Notes under the pieces: model-generated | Told to the model about the DNA's origin: nothing | Databases searched by the model: none | Seen by the model: the letters and a program-made list of their open reading frames with translations, nothing else | NCBI RefSeq assembly: GCF_023898315.1 | Contig: NC_064616.1 | Coordinates: 541,933,602-541,997,601, forward strand | From: Schistocerca nitens | Lineage: Eukaryota; Arthropoda; Insecta; Orthoptera; Acrididae | Length of the DNA: 64,000 nucleotides | Direction: 5' to 3' | Made by a program: the position numbers and the translations under genes | Part shown: in pieces, positions 36,601 to 47,369 of the stretch | How the letters are laid out: each line of letters starts with the position of its first letter | Position numbering within the stretch: the first letter of the stretch is position 1

Positions 36601-38011
36601 TGGCGGACGTACATGTCGTGAGCGCGTCGCAAGGTGTGGTTGTATGCATACATTCACTTCCAATCGTATCCACTTGTCTGAGTCACTTTTATTGGCACAC
36701 ATCCTGTATATAGCAAGGGCTCTAGGAATTTGGTTCTTCGTGTTTTCAATAACTACAGCTTCTCTTTCATTAGTATCTGTGCTTGAAACACAGTTATCGA
36801 TATTACGTATAACTGACTTTCTAACTTCTTGGTCTGTCTTTACTTAATGCGACTTCTGTATAACTATTTGCGGTAACATCCGTGTAAATATTTTATTCAT
36901 AATTTATGATAATTTATATTATTGTAATTAATTTAAGGATGTAAATTCAAAAGTAGTATGCTATAAAAGAATGTAAAAGTTAAGAGTGCTCTTTTAATAT
37001 TGGTTCATGCATAGGGAAAGTAGGTTTGTAATCATGTAAAACTTGGGGGGAAGTCCCTCCTCAACTTCATTTGGTAAGCCGGAATAAAAAAGTGTATCTG
37101 GTGGTCGATCTGCAAGGCTCGTGTGTGGCATGAGTAAGTCGGTGGCTAGTAAGCAGTGATCTTGTGCACTGAAAGAGGTGAGAAGGACTGCATGGTTATG
37201 TAATATAGTATCGCATGCGGAAGTAATGCGGCTTATTATTCATGGCATACTCTGGTTAGATTTGTACAATGAAAATCCGAAGCTAAGAGGAGAGTTACGA
37301 GAGCTTGTTGCACAGGAAGAGTCATAGATACATTCCCATCCTTTTTTGAATAGCACAGCAGATCGACGCTGCTACAGTCCTCATTTTAAATTATCAGTTG
37401 AGTACTGTGTAAGGGCGTGGACCAGTTTTGTGGTTTCGTTTTCAATAATAATTTGGTGTTCTGTAAACTCTGTGTTGAGCCACTGTGTTTATGCTTAGTT
37501 ATTTACCTAGACGGGGTTCTATCCCTAGTGCTACGACTAATCCTAGTATATTATTTAACTGAACTAAAAAGCAATTACCTTCTTTAACAAAAGCTAGAGA
37601 TTTTTTGAAGTTGCAAAGTGCATAATTATATAGTGAGCAAATGTTTTGAAATGCTCCACTTAGTTTGCATGAATGAACAGTCAAAGTTGCATCGAAGTGC
37701 AGTTAGTAAGAAAAGATTTAAAGTATTGAGTTCAAGGACTTTTTGGAATAATAGTGTCTACAATTTCACGTGTTATACGGTTAACACTGTTTCCAATTTT
37801 ATTTTGTGACTATTGTTCATTATCTATCCGAGTCTACCGAAAGCTTATTTTCGGGGTCCTCATGCTAATAGTTGAGTCAGACTTAAATGTGATATTACAA
37901 TAACAGCAATCACAATAATTAACGAGTTAGAAAAATTCAAACTATACTAGATCCATGTGTTACACCTTCCACTTGAGCTAAATGGTATAAGGATGTAAAT
38001 GTTCCTGGAGA

Positions 38012-38228
38012 CTGGCCCGCATCTCGTGGTCGTGCGGTAGCGTTCTCGCTTCCCACGCCCGGGTTCCCGGGTTCGATTCCCGGCGGGGTCAGGGATTTTC
38101 TCTGCCTCGTGATGGCTGGGTGTTGTGTGCTGTCCTTAGGTTAGTTAGGTTTAAGTAGTTCTAAGTTCTAGGGGACTTATGACCACAGCAGTTGAGTCCC
38201 ATAGTGCTCAGAGCCATTTGAACCATTT
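38012..38228 (+). mobile_element. SINE with Gly-like head (head B) and common tail
   Basis: Head 'cgcatctcgtggtcgtgcgg', B box 'gggttcgattcccgg', then 'tcagggattttctctgcctc' and the common tail ending 'gctcagagccatttgaacc'. The imperfect 10-bp target duplication is 'ttcctggaga' (38002-38011) / 'ttccttgaga' (38229-38238). Absent at the orthologous point of the left Gypsy copy (near 14850). Confidence 0.95.
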
Positions 38229-38425
38229 TTCCTTGAGAATGCAAACAATAATCAGTAGATACCATTACTTCGTAACAATTTCAACAGCGGTAATTTCTTA
38301 TAGTTAAACAGACAAAAGAACTTCTTGTTCAAGTCAGTAGTGCGCCACAATTACGAATAATTTTCCTATAATTTACATTTTCTACCTACTGTAATGTACA
38401 GACAGAAAGTGTTTTGAGAGTTACA

Positions 38426-40110
38426 CCCATCCTGAAGTATATGGCGTCCTAATGTCAGGCCACAACTACAAATTTCGCGGGTTCCCCTTTGGCCTAAAAA
38501 TATTTTAGGCATAATTCATTAACAGACTGTATGGCCTTCTTGACGAGCTCGTAACGGTGGATGGGAGATATTACATTCTACGTCAATCGCCTCATAATCG
38601 CTTAGGGAACTAGGAAGGACCCTTGAATGTGTTGCTCAGTGAATTGAAAAATCATGGAGTACTTGTCAACCTGGAAAAGTAACTTTTCGGCGCAATAGAA
38701 GCAGAGCTTTTGGAACACATACGTTGCAACGGAAGAAATGATAGAACCTACCCCACAGAAATTACAGCCGGCTACCCAGTTTCCTACGCCTCAGACACGG
38801 AAGGACTATACAGGTTTCCTTGATGTCACCAAGTTTTGCAAGAAATTCATAAAGATAGACTCGTTAGCAGTGCCAAGACTTTATAACTGACAGGAAAACA
38901 GACGCTGTGGATTTGGGACGAACTAGCTGAGAATAAGTTTCAAGCACAGTCAGGATCACTAATAAATGCACCATTATTAGCACATCCTGACCTGTAGCCT
39001 GATGTTTACTTTATGAGGTAGAGTAGTGATGAAAAGTGAGAAAAATTCCCCCATGACCAAGCTCGAGGCCTTAGACGTGGTTGGCAGTTTAAAAAGTTCT
39101 GTTACTCCCTGTTTGTATGAAAGATAAGGCTACTCACATACCACCACATATTAGAATTCCTTTTCCCAGCCAAACTCACCTGCAATATGTTAACCCATTG
39201 GGTAGCCTATTTGCAGGAATTTCATTTGTCTATTATGTATGTGCCAGGAGATAAGAGTATTACTGCCATTGCACTGTCATATTCGCCAGAAGAGAGGACA
39301 CACAAGTGTTAGAGATCACCTAAACTCACCATTTCAGCCTGTACTATATAAGTAATGGGGACTTTGAAAACTACGTAACGGTAAATATGCGAGACATAGC
39401 TATAGAAAAAGGACAAGACATCGCTCTCCAACGACTGAAGGAAAAATAGAGAGACATGGAAGAAATATCTATTAGGCGGTTCTGCCTGGTACGAAAGGGA
39501 ATCTTGTTTCACAGGTGGAGTCCAACAAATTCTCTGGAGGGCATTGCTTACCAGAAGAGTTATTTAACAAAATAATGTAGTGCTCCTATCTCAACTGTGG
39601 ACACTTTGGTCCTAGTATGTGTTTATTAAAATTAGAAACGTTATGCCATTTCAACAAAATGGTTCACAGAATAAGAGAAATGCTTTCTGTCGGCAAGAAT
39701 TGCCAGAAGGCTAAACCAAAAACCTTACCCCCAAATGCCCCAGAAATTATATCTCGCTACAACTGATTCAATGGGACCATTAGCTGTAACAAGACCAGGA
39801 CATCGGTACATCTTGATTTTCGTGGAGTTAACATCTTAACACATGAATCTCCCTCAGCTACGCAGGGCTACTGCACTCACTGTGTCGTCCCACATAGAAC
39901 GCAAAGTTTTCTGTTACAAGTAGGATAAGCAGACTGAATCATAACTGACAATGAAATGCATTTCAAATCAGAACAGCGGCAGGCACACTAAGAAGACATA
40001 GCATGCAAACCACATACGTATCTGCAAAACATTTGAGTTCGAACCCAGCACAAATATTATGAGGAAACTCTGCTATTTATGTCTCATATACTGCCCTAAG
40101 CAACATGGGA
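38426..40110 (+). pseudogene. Gypsy pol pseudogene: RT, RNase H, integrase
   Basis: Starts inside RT at 'VTPILKYMAS' and shows 'FPFGLKIF' (about 38487-38510), the palm motif mutated to YVNR (38579-38590; YVDD expected), an in-frame stop shared with the left copy (38512-38514), the connection region 'KFCKKFIKIDSLA' and 'IWDELAEN' (about 38840-38940), then 'YVPGDKSITAIAL' (about 39237) at the RNase H end. Integrase follows: 'GHFGP' and 'VGKNCQKAKPK' (HHCC zinc domain remnants, about 39600-39720), and 'LIFVELT' and 'LRRATARTVSSHIERKVF' (core domain, about 39815-39910). Several stops and frameshifts are present. Confidence 0.88.
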
Positions 40111-40132
40111 TATGGAATGTTCTTCTCTGGAT

Positions 40133-41091
40133 ACGCATCTTATCCGCATGGCTGTAACGGATCGTGCAGCCACGTCTCGATCCCTGAGTCAATAGATGGG
40201 GACGTTTGCAAGACAGCAACCATCTGTACGAACAGTTCAACGACGTTTGCAGCAGTATGGACTATCAGCTCGGATACCATGGCTTTGGTTACCCTTGACG
40301 CTGCATCACAGACAAGAGCACCTGCAATGGTGTACTCAACGACGAACGTGGTTGCACGAATGGCAAAACGTCATTTTTTCGGATGAATCGAGGTTCTGTT
40401 TACAGTATGATGATAGTCGCATCCGTGTTTGGCGACATCGTGGTGAACGCACACTGGAAGCGTGTATTCGTCATCGCCATACTGGCGTACAACCCGGCAT
40501 GATGGTATGGGGTGCCATTGGTTACACGTCTCGGTCACCCGTTGTTCGCACTGACGGCATTTTGAACAATGCACGTTACATTTCAGATGTGTTATGACCC
40601 GTGGCTCTACCCTTCATTCGATCCCTGCAAAACCCTAAATTTCAGCAGGATAATGCACGACCGCATGTTGCAGGTCCTGTACGGGCCTTTCTGAATACAG
40701 AAAATGTTCGACTGCTGCCCTGGCCAGCACATTCTCCATATCTCTCACCAACTGAAAACGTCTGGCCAATGGTAGCCGAGCAACTGGCTCGTCACAATAC
40801 GCCAGTCACTACTCTTGATGAACTGTGGTATCGTGTTGAAGCTGCATGGGCAGCTGTACCTGTACACACCATCCAAGCTCTGTTGGACTCAATGCCCAGG
40901 CGTATCAAGGCCGTAATTAAGGTGATAGGTGGTTGTTCTGGGTACTGATTTCTCAGGATCTATGCACCCAAATTGCGTGAAAATGTAATCACATGTCAAT
41001 TCTAGTATAATATATTTGTCCAATGAATACCAGTTTATCATCTGCATTTCTTCTTGGTGTAGCAATTTTAATTTTAAGGGCCAGTAGTGTA
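40133..41091 (+). mobile_element. 5'-truncated Tc1-like transposon with near-intact DD34E domain
   Basis: The right end has the family terminus 'ggccagtagtgta' (41079-41091), and the complement reads TACACTACTGGCC; no left terminus is present. The transposase frame runs from about 40130 to the stop at 40948 and is interrupted by in-frame stops at 40193-40195 and 40595-40597. Landmarks are 'VRTVQRRLQQYGLSAR' (HTH), 'VIFSDESRF' (first Asp), 'MMVWGAIGY', 'FQQDNARPHVA' (second Asp) and 'LSPTENVW' (Glu, 34 residues on). The catalytic residues are all intact; only the two stops and the missing N-terminus kill it. It begins where the Gypsy integrase of the right copy stops being readable. Confidence 0.92.
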
Positions 41092-41944
41092 GTACTGAAA
41101 AGCAGACATTCTGAGAAGACTAGACAGCTGGTGTAATTTCCGCTCCGGACACGGGTAAATTATTTGGCACTTACGCAAAAGGCTCTGGACAGTATCTGTG
41201 ATGTGGGAAGTTAGAGGAAGGAGAAGGCAGACTAGAAGGCACGAGTGCCGGAGTACCACGAAGGTAAGAAGTCATGGTCTAGTATTTCCATCTTTCAAAG
41301 AGATGAAACTGTGCCACAAGCTCTTTTCAGTGTAGAATGGTCAATTACGTATATGCAGAACTGCACATATTCATGCATGCCAACTAGAAACTTTAAAATT
41401 CAAAGGTCAGTTGGTGTGCATCATATCTGCCACATGAAACCCGTTATTGAATATATAAGTTAGGTGCAAACAGCAAAGCTAGTGAAGAATTGTAAAGCTA
41501 CTGTGATCAGAAAGCAGGGCACCATTTTTTATGATCAATGGATGCTATGTAATAGAGAAGAACTCTTCGAAATACATCAGCAATCAACGTTGAAAAGGAA
41601 GTCCAGATCATATGCTTTGTGGTGGAAGCGGCAGCGACTATCACATCCACCCACACTAAACGGGGCCGAAGGAGTTTCCAATTAAGAAATTCTTTATACT
41701 TCTGAAGTTTAATGTGTTTAGCTATTGGGGCGACGAAATATAAAACTGTTCCTTTGTGATGCACTCGTTTTTTTATTGTTCGTTAAAGTTGTCGAGTTAT
41801 CAAATTGTTATGGGGCATTTCAGCTGAGATTTGTGCTCTTGTTCATTCCACTGATGCAGAGCCATGTCAAAACCGGTGATTTGTTAATATTTATCATTGC
41901 AAGTGGAACGAATGGACTTTTGCAGTTGAACGTTATACGTATTA
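41092..41944. other. No recognised gene between Tc1 and a Gypsy relic
   Basis: Short open frames on both strands, none with a domain. By position it may hold the decayed 5' part of the Gypsy element whose RT starts at 41945. Confidence 0.4.
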
Positions 41945-42897
41945 TTAACAGTTGATCAGCGTATAATCAAATTCCATTAAATGAGAAATCCAAACCTCTC
42001 GGTGCATTCGCTACGGAATGGAACATCTATGAATTTAATCAAGTGCCGTTTGGATTATCGAATGGAGATGCAGTTCTTTCTCAGTTGATGGTTCTTATAT
42101 TCAAAGATATAAAATTTAGTTTTTTACATAACCTTTCAGAAGATTTGGTGATCTACAGAACGGATACTGAGACACATATGTTAGATGTGAAAGAAGTGTT
42201 TCCGTCTTTACTACAAGTGAGCCAAACTGTAAATCCAGATAACCTGCAAGTAGCCTGTTCCACCGTACAATTTATGGCTCATATAATCACTCACGGTAAT
42301 CGTAGACCCTGAAAAAATAAAGACTATATAACACTTTCCGTCTATTAAGACTGCTAAGGAGTAGCACGTTTGGGACTGGGGCATTTTTAGCAAAATTTAT
42401 TTCGGATTTTGCTAATACAGTTGCACCATTGAAAGATCTCCGAAAGAAAGGACATAAATTTGTATGGAGGGAAGTGCAAAGCGCAGCATTCGAGGACATC
42501 AAAGAAGCACCGAGTACTGCACAAATTATGATGCTCCCTGATATAAAAAAATTATTTAGCAAACGTATGTCTCAGTGGGTGGTATTTGAGCAGTGCTTCC
42601 TGCAAATTAGTGGTGAGCAACGTCGACCTGCAGCTTGTGCGTCAAGGGCCCTTATTGATCTTGAAAAGAAATATTCCGTATAGGAAGTAGAAGCATTAGC
42701 AGTCCTCTTAGGACTACAAAAAATTCGATATTACATAACACACACTCATTTTCGTTTAGACAGACAATCAGATATTCATTTGGGTCTTGGGCACGTCAAG
42801 AATAACTGAACGCATAGCAAGATTGGCAGCTCGTAAACATGCATTTCATTTCATCGTCGTCAGCGTTCCCGAAACGGCTAATTTAGTGGCAGATATC
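41945..42897 (+). pseudogene. Ty3/Gypsy RT and RNase H relic, third Gypsy family
   Basis: Plus-strand reading gives 'SAYNQIPLNEKSKPLGAF' (about 41955-42010; YHQIPL..SK..TAF expected), 'YEFNQVPFGLSNGDAVLSQL' (about 42030-42090), 'NLSEDLVIY' where YLDDLVVYS is expected (about 42130-42160), and 'TVNPDNLQVA' (about 42228). The RT-RNase H connection is near 42290-42440. RNase H follows: 'KEAPSTAQIMMLPDIKK', 'GEQRRPAACASRALI' and 'DLEKKYSV' (about 42500-42680), then 'TDNQ'-like and 'RIARLAARKHAFHF'-like blocks and 'ETANLVADI' (about 42880), which matches the end of RNase H (NxVADALSR). Frameshifts and stops separate these blocks. It differs from the 9/38-kb and 55-64-kb families. Confidence 0.87.
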
Positions 42898-43163
42898 CAT
42901 AGAAGGGGCCGCAACTCGTGGTCTCGCGGTAGCGTTCTCGCTTCCTGACACGGGGTCCCGGGTTCGATTCCCGGCGGGGTCAGGGATTTTTCCAACCTCG
43001 AGATGATTGGGTGTTGCTGTGCCGTCTTCATCATCCATTACGGTCGGAGAAAGGCAATGGCAAACCACCTTCACTAGGACCTTGTCTAATAAGGCGGCGC
43101 GGGTCTCCCGCGTCGTTCCCCTACGCTCTGTAAAGAAGTATGGGACTCATCATCACCATCCTT
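42898..43163 (+). mobile_element. SINE with Gly-like head (head B) and a different tail
   Basis: The same head type as at 38012 and 59788 ('aactcgtggtctcgcggtag', B box 'gggttcgattcccgg'), followed by 'gccgtcttcatcatcc', 'gaaaggcaatggcaaaccac' and 'gtctcccgcgtcgttcccct', instead of the common tail. It interrupts the RNase H end of the Gypsy relic. Flanking repeats are only weakly similar (atccatagaa / atcctttgaa). Confidence 0.9.
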
Positions 43164-43458
43164 TGAAGGAGGTCTTAAGTATACAGTGACAGGGAACAAC
43201 AAAGGCTAACTTGATATTAACTGATGTGCCACAGCTGTTTAGGGGAATGTAGGCGTATAAAGACAGGAACATGGAAATCCGTAGTATTAAATTGTAAGAA
43301 TAAAGGAATGGAGTGGGTAAACTCTATTTCCTACAGAAGAACAGCATTGTTATGTTTCACGTTACGATAAAAAAAAGCGAAAATTGAGGTTCGCTCTTCT
43401 GGGAAACGAAGTGCTAGAAGAAATATGCTTGTCATGCTACATGTACATAAAAACTCCT

Positions 43459-44040
43459 CTAGAGGTTGTACAGCGCATGGCGGAAGGTATGCCATATTAA
43501 TATTTTCCTATTCCTTTCGCGAATTGAGAGAGGGAAAAATTGTCTAAATTCCTCTTCACACGCCCAAATCTGTCTTACCCTCTTCTTATGACCCCCACGG
43601 GACGTAGATGTTGTTGGTGCCATAATGGTCGCACACTCTTGGAATATAGGTTCGTTAAATGTACTCAAAAGTTTTCTCGAGAACGGCGTCGTCTTTCTTC
43701 CAACCATTCCCTTTTTAATTCTCTGAGCATTTTTCTTATGCTTTGGTACGGGCTTCACCGATACTAGCAGCGCATCTCTGACTTCCTCCATGTCTGTTGC
43801 CGCGCATACTTGACAGGGACTCCAAACACTGATATCATATTCTACAGTTGACCGAACTAGAGTCTTGTGCACAATTTCCTTCCCCATAACCTTTCAGTCT
43901 AAAACTCTTTTATTTGCGTTCTTTAATATTGATTTTACATGATCTTTGCATTCATTATAGCTTCTGAGTACTACCCCAAAAAACGTATACTATGTAGCAT
44001 GCTTGAGACGTAAACCAGTGATCTTGTAATGAAATACTGC
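43459..44040 (-). pseudogene. C-terminal part of a LINE reverse transcriptase
   Basis: The minus strand shows 'LRSYNECKDHVKSILKNANK' (about 43985-43925) and 'KTLVRSTVEYDISVWSP' (about 43865-43815), the typical post-palm region of Jockey/CR1-type LINE ORF2 (xYKTLVRPxxEYxxxVWDP). The rest of the frame to 43459 ('GGHKKRVRQIWACEEEFRQF' and 'RERNRKILIWHTFRHAL') is a 3' extension that I do not recognise. A stop lies between the two blocks. No catalytic core is visible upstream. Confidence 0.6.
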
Positions 44041-45322
44041 ACAGCTATTTCTCTTTGCTATAAACCTTACCTTATATTTATAGTCAATTAAGAAGAGCTG
44101 CCGATCGTTACATCAATAGGAAATGTAATCCAAGTCTTCCTCCAATTTCTTGTGATGGTCCAACGACGGCACACGACAGCATTATCTGCGACTAATCTTT
44201 CAGTGCTGCTAATCCTACCCGATAAATCTTCGCACATATTGACAATACTGGAAAAATTGCGTGTCATATTACATTTCCTACAACCAATCACATTACTCCA
44301 TCGGGATGTATCTTCAATAGTAGGTGATAAAGTGGTACAGTTTGGAATATCTAGAAAGGGGCAATCTCCCAGTTCATCTGTATCTATTGTACGTAAGATG
44401 TCGCGAATGAATAAAGGATGCTTTGTTTCACACGGTTGTTCTTGTTTTCTGATTCCGCGCTGATGCTTTGAAAGGGTCTTGCTTTCTTCCAGAAGAGTAA
44501 TGATTTTTATGTCGACAATACGCAGTTGGATCATGTAAAAGATTGACTTTTTCGACACCTGTCTATTATCCTATGTATCCGATCTGTAACATTTTTTTTA
44601 AACAGAAGCGACCTGTGCTCTTATGCCACATATCACTTTTCACTGCCGAAGCCATTATCTGTTAGTTTGAGCCACGAAAGGAGCTAATCCAGTGGCATAT
44701 TCAATGTAAAATGTAGCTTGTATTCCATCTGCGCCTGACTTCCTGATCGCTTTCATCGTTTTTCAATAGGAGCGGCGTTATTATCGATATCGTTAATTTG
44801 TGAGTCTTCGTGGCGGTCAAACCATGATACGGTAGTCTCCTCATTCGTGAATACATTTTTAAATGAGGAATTTGAAATTTTTGCTTTCTCTCTGTAATTT
44901 TCATTTCCGCCACAGAAGGATCCGTGGGAGATTGAGTGGAATGTTTGTATCAATTCACTAATTTTATGTATGACCAGAACTTTCATACTAATGTTATTCA
45001 ACTATAGCCTTCAGGCACACTTATTTCCGCAAGATGACGAAATGTAGCATTAGAGGCAGCATAAAATTTTAGCATTTAATGTTTACCGGTTCACCAGTCC
45101 GTTCATCTACTAGATTATCCTTCGATTTAAAATAAAACAAAATTTTCAGTGTTGTGGACAATATCGACAAGTGTAGTGTTATGTTCTTTTATTTTTTCCA
45201 ATGTCGTTCGATGTAAATCATTTACCCATGGTCAACGAATGTCCTCCTTTGCCAAAAGCTCACATATCTTCTTAAAATCAACTTCAGATGAAGAATTTAA
45301 ATATCAATTTATATGTCACAGT
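44041..45322. other. No recognised gene, possibly further LINE debris
   Basis: A minus-strand frame of 156 codons (44558-44088) and shorter ones near 44701-45001 have no domain that I can name. By position they could be the decayed upstream part of the LINE at 43459. Confidence 0.35.
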
Positions 45323-45333
45323 AATAATTTCTG

Positions 45334-45534
45334 GCCGGCTGGAGTGGCCGAGCGGCTATAGGCGCTACAGTCTAGAACCGCGCGACCGCTACGGTCGCAG
45401 GTTCGAATCCTGCCTCGGGCATAGATGTGTGTGATGTCCTTAGGTTAGTTAGTTTTAAGTAGTTCTACGTTCTAGGGGTTTGATGTTCTCAGCGGTGAAG
45501 TCCCATAGTGTTCAGAGCCATTTGAACCATTTTG
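45334..45534 (+). mobile_element. tRNA-derived SINE, Leu-like head, with clean target duplication
   Basis: Head 'gccggctggagtggccgagc', B box 'ggttcgaatcc', common tail ending 'gagccatttgaaccatttt'. Perfect 11-bp target duplication 'aataatttctg' at 45323-45333 and 45535-45545. Confidence 0.96.
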
Positions 45535-45789
45535 AATAATTTCTGCCACATCCAGAGCGCAGCTCAGTGTATTATGAATTCTTAAGCAAATATATGTAAA
45601 TTTTGTCACCTGAAAAGATTTTTTTTAAGTTTTTTGAGGATAACTGTTTTTGTAATTATAATTTGACATCCGGCGTCGCCACACAGATCAGTAGGAGTCA
45701 GCCTCTATTGGTGGCACATCAGTATGGTAGAAAGTTGGGTAATGTTTTTTTCTTTCTGTGCACCAGTAGTTAGCTTTTTCCGTTAGTCG

Positions 45790-46240
45790 TGCTAGATGGG
45801 CAGGATGCGTGCATGTTGTGTCCAAACGCTGGAGGAGCTGGCTGCAGATCGTGAACAGCTGAATCTACATTCATCTGCAGTCAGCCATCTTTGGACTGGT
45901 GCCTTGGGGTGTATCTCATGGAACACTTGCAGGGCGAGTGACTGGTGGTAACGTGTTCGGGTCACTTGATGTGAAAAGCCAATACGGAGACTAGCCTCGT
46001 CAATTTGCGCTCGTGAGTGGTCAGATGGCGCTGCATCGGATGGGTCTCAGCAGGCACACAGAGGAAGGGGTTTGTTAGTTATGAGGATCTCCATAGTTAG
46101 CCATTTTATACAGCAACATGGGGAAACAGTGTTCAGAGCTGGAAGGAAATGCATTGTAAGTAGTGAGGCAACGGACTTTCTGTGATACCTCGTGTTGTTG
46201 CCAAATTTATTGAAGATGTCGTATCCAAGATGTTTCAATA
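45790..46240 (+). pseudogene. Degenerate retroelement 5' ORF fragment (coiled-coil type)
   Basis: The frame begins 'MGRMRACCVQTLEELAADRE' (about 45796) and continues with 'SAVSHLWTGALGC', consistent with a short Cys-containing start followed by a coiled coil, and later 'SHFIQQHGETVFRAGRKC' (about 46095-46150). I associate this arrangement with the first ORF of a repetitive retroelement common in grasshopper DNA; that link is from memory and uncertain. Stops interrupt it. Confidence 0.35.
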
Positions 46241-46254
46241 TAATACTAATGTCG

Positions 46255-46487
46255 AATTGAGATATTCAAATTTCTTGGGAAAAGGGGGCGGTTAGGCTAC
46301 TGCCACAAACCTAACTCACCGAGCCCCTCCCCCCACTGTTACGACATCACCAATACCTCTCCGCCCTTAAAATAGCGAGAAATTCAAATTAATTGGCGGG
46401 AAGTAGGTCAGTTGGGCTACTTCCAATAATCTGAATCCCACACACTTATGACGTCATCCACCACCACTCCAACCCATTCCCCGGTTG
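46255..46487. repeat. Diverged two-copy duplication, about 130 bp
   Basis: The word order 'attcaaattt..gggaa..gg.ggttaggctact' then 'cctaactcac', 'acgacatca' and 'caatacctct' at 46255-46370 is echoed by 'attcaaattaattggcggga', 'gttgggctactt', 'acgtcatccac' and 'caacccattc' at 46386-46487. Confidence 0.5.
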
Positions 46488-46498
46488 TGAACTGGCTG

Positions 46499-46691
46499 GG
46501 CCGGCCGGTGTGGCCGAGTGGTTCTAGGCGCTACAGTCTGGAAGCGCGTAAACGCTACGGTCGCATGTTCAAATCTTGCCTTGGGCATGGATGTGTGTGA
46601 TGTCCTTAGGTTACTTAGGACTAAGTAGTTCTAAGTTCTACGGGACTGAAGATCTCAGAAATTAAGTCCCATAGGGCTCACAGCCATTTTT
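46499..46691 (+). mobile_element. tRNA-derived SINE, Leu-like head
   Basis: Head 'ggccggccggtgtggccgag', degenerate B box 'tgttcaaatct', common tail. 11-bp target duplication 'tgaactggctg' at 46488-46498 and 46692-46702. Confidence 0.95.
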
Positions 46692-46967
46692 TGAACTGGC
46701 TGAGCTGCAAGAGAGGAAGGTCATAAAGTGGGAAATGTGTTCGTTCTGGTGTTAATCCCTTCGTGGTTTGTCACCCACACTCTTCTGCTAACCGCTCACA
46801 CTTTCTACCAACATTGCCCCACTTTCTCAAATCACGTGTGTGTTTATTTATCTCAAAGTTTGAAGACAGATTGCCCTAGGCCAGAATACTGCCACCGGAG
46901 GGTGCTCATAAATTCTGTGTTGTCTCATTGTCACTGTAGGCGTGCACCATGGGAAGCAAGGAGAGGA

Positions 46968-47359
46968 TGTTCTTTGGTGGGAAGTATCCTCTTTATATAA
47001 CACAACTCCATGCATGTATTAACAGGGTTCTTTATTAACATAAACAGGACGGTACTTAAGATAGTCCAGGTATTGTAGTACAAGCTCTCCATAGTAGTCC
47101 GCATTAGCCTCACTGCTGGTGAGGTGCTAGTCTGCTATGTACACTACTCTGGCCGCTACGTACTAACTGACCCTGAGCTAGAGGCTGAGCTAACTGCGAC
47201 TCCCACTGCGATACAACCGATGACTTGACAATATGACACACTTGATGATTGACTGGGCCCTCCGTTCAGCGGCGGCGATCTAAATACTGGCGGCCAAGAG
47301 GCCGTTCGGGTTGCGTTTCTTGCCAGTCTGTCTTCGGCCCCTATCGAACTTCTCATAAC
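46968..47359 (-). repeat. Probable 3' LTR of the array-bearing Gypsy element
   Basis: About 392 bp, nearly the length of the LTRs of the nested element (392 and 403 bp), but different in sequence. On the minus strand it is preceded by the purine tract 'gcgggaaagagg' (complement 47358-47370), starts 'ttatgag' (TG changed or border one or two bases off), contains the polyadenylation word 'aataaag' (complement near 47030) and ends '..aaagaaca' at 46968. Only one copy is in the window; the 5' partner would lie beyond 64000. I infer its identity from position and structure, not from a matched pair. Confidence 0.55.
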
Positions 47360-47369
47360 CTCTTTCCCG

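Larger units (their letters stand above)
36605..40130 (+). mobile_element. Decayed Gypsy retrotransposon, right copy, internally deleted
   Basis: Inverted relative to 9055-16235. The 5' region (36605-38425) is joined directly to the middle of RT (38426 on), lacking the roughly 4.8 kb that separates these parts in the left copy. The join is at a 4-bp direct repeat, ACTC, present at both ends of the missing segment in the left copy (about 9868-9875 and 14656-14659). After RT, the copy extends through RNase H and integrase to about 40110, further than the left copy, and is then cut by a truncated Tc1. Confidence 0.8.

Noticed and set aside
38040..38092. Free-standing tRNA genes at the SINE heads (also 30090, 45334, 59790, 61540)
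   Set aside because: Each head is followed by a SINE body and tail and is flanked by target duplications. The heads have A- and B-box-like words but no clean cloverleaf with an intact acceptor stem.
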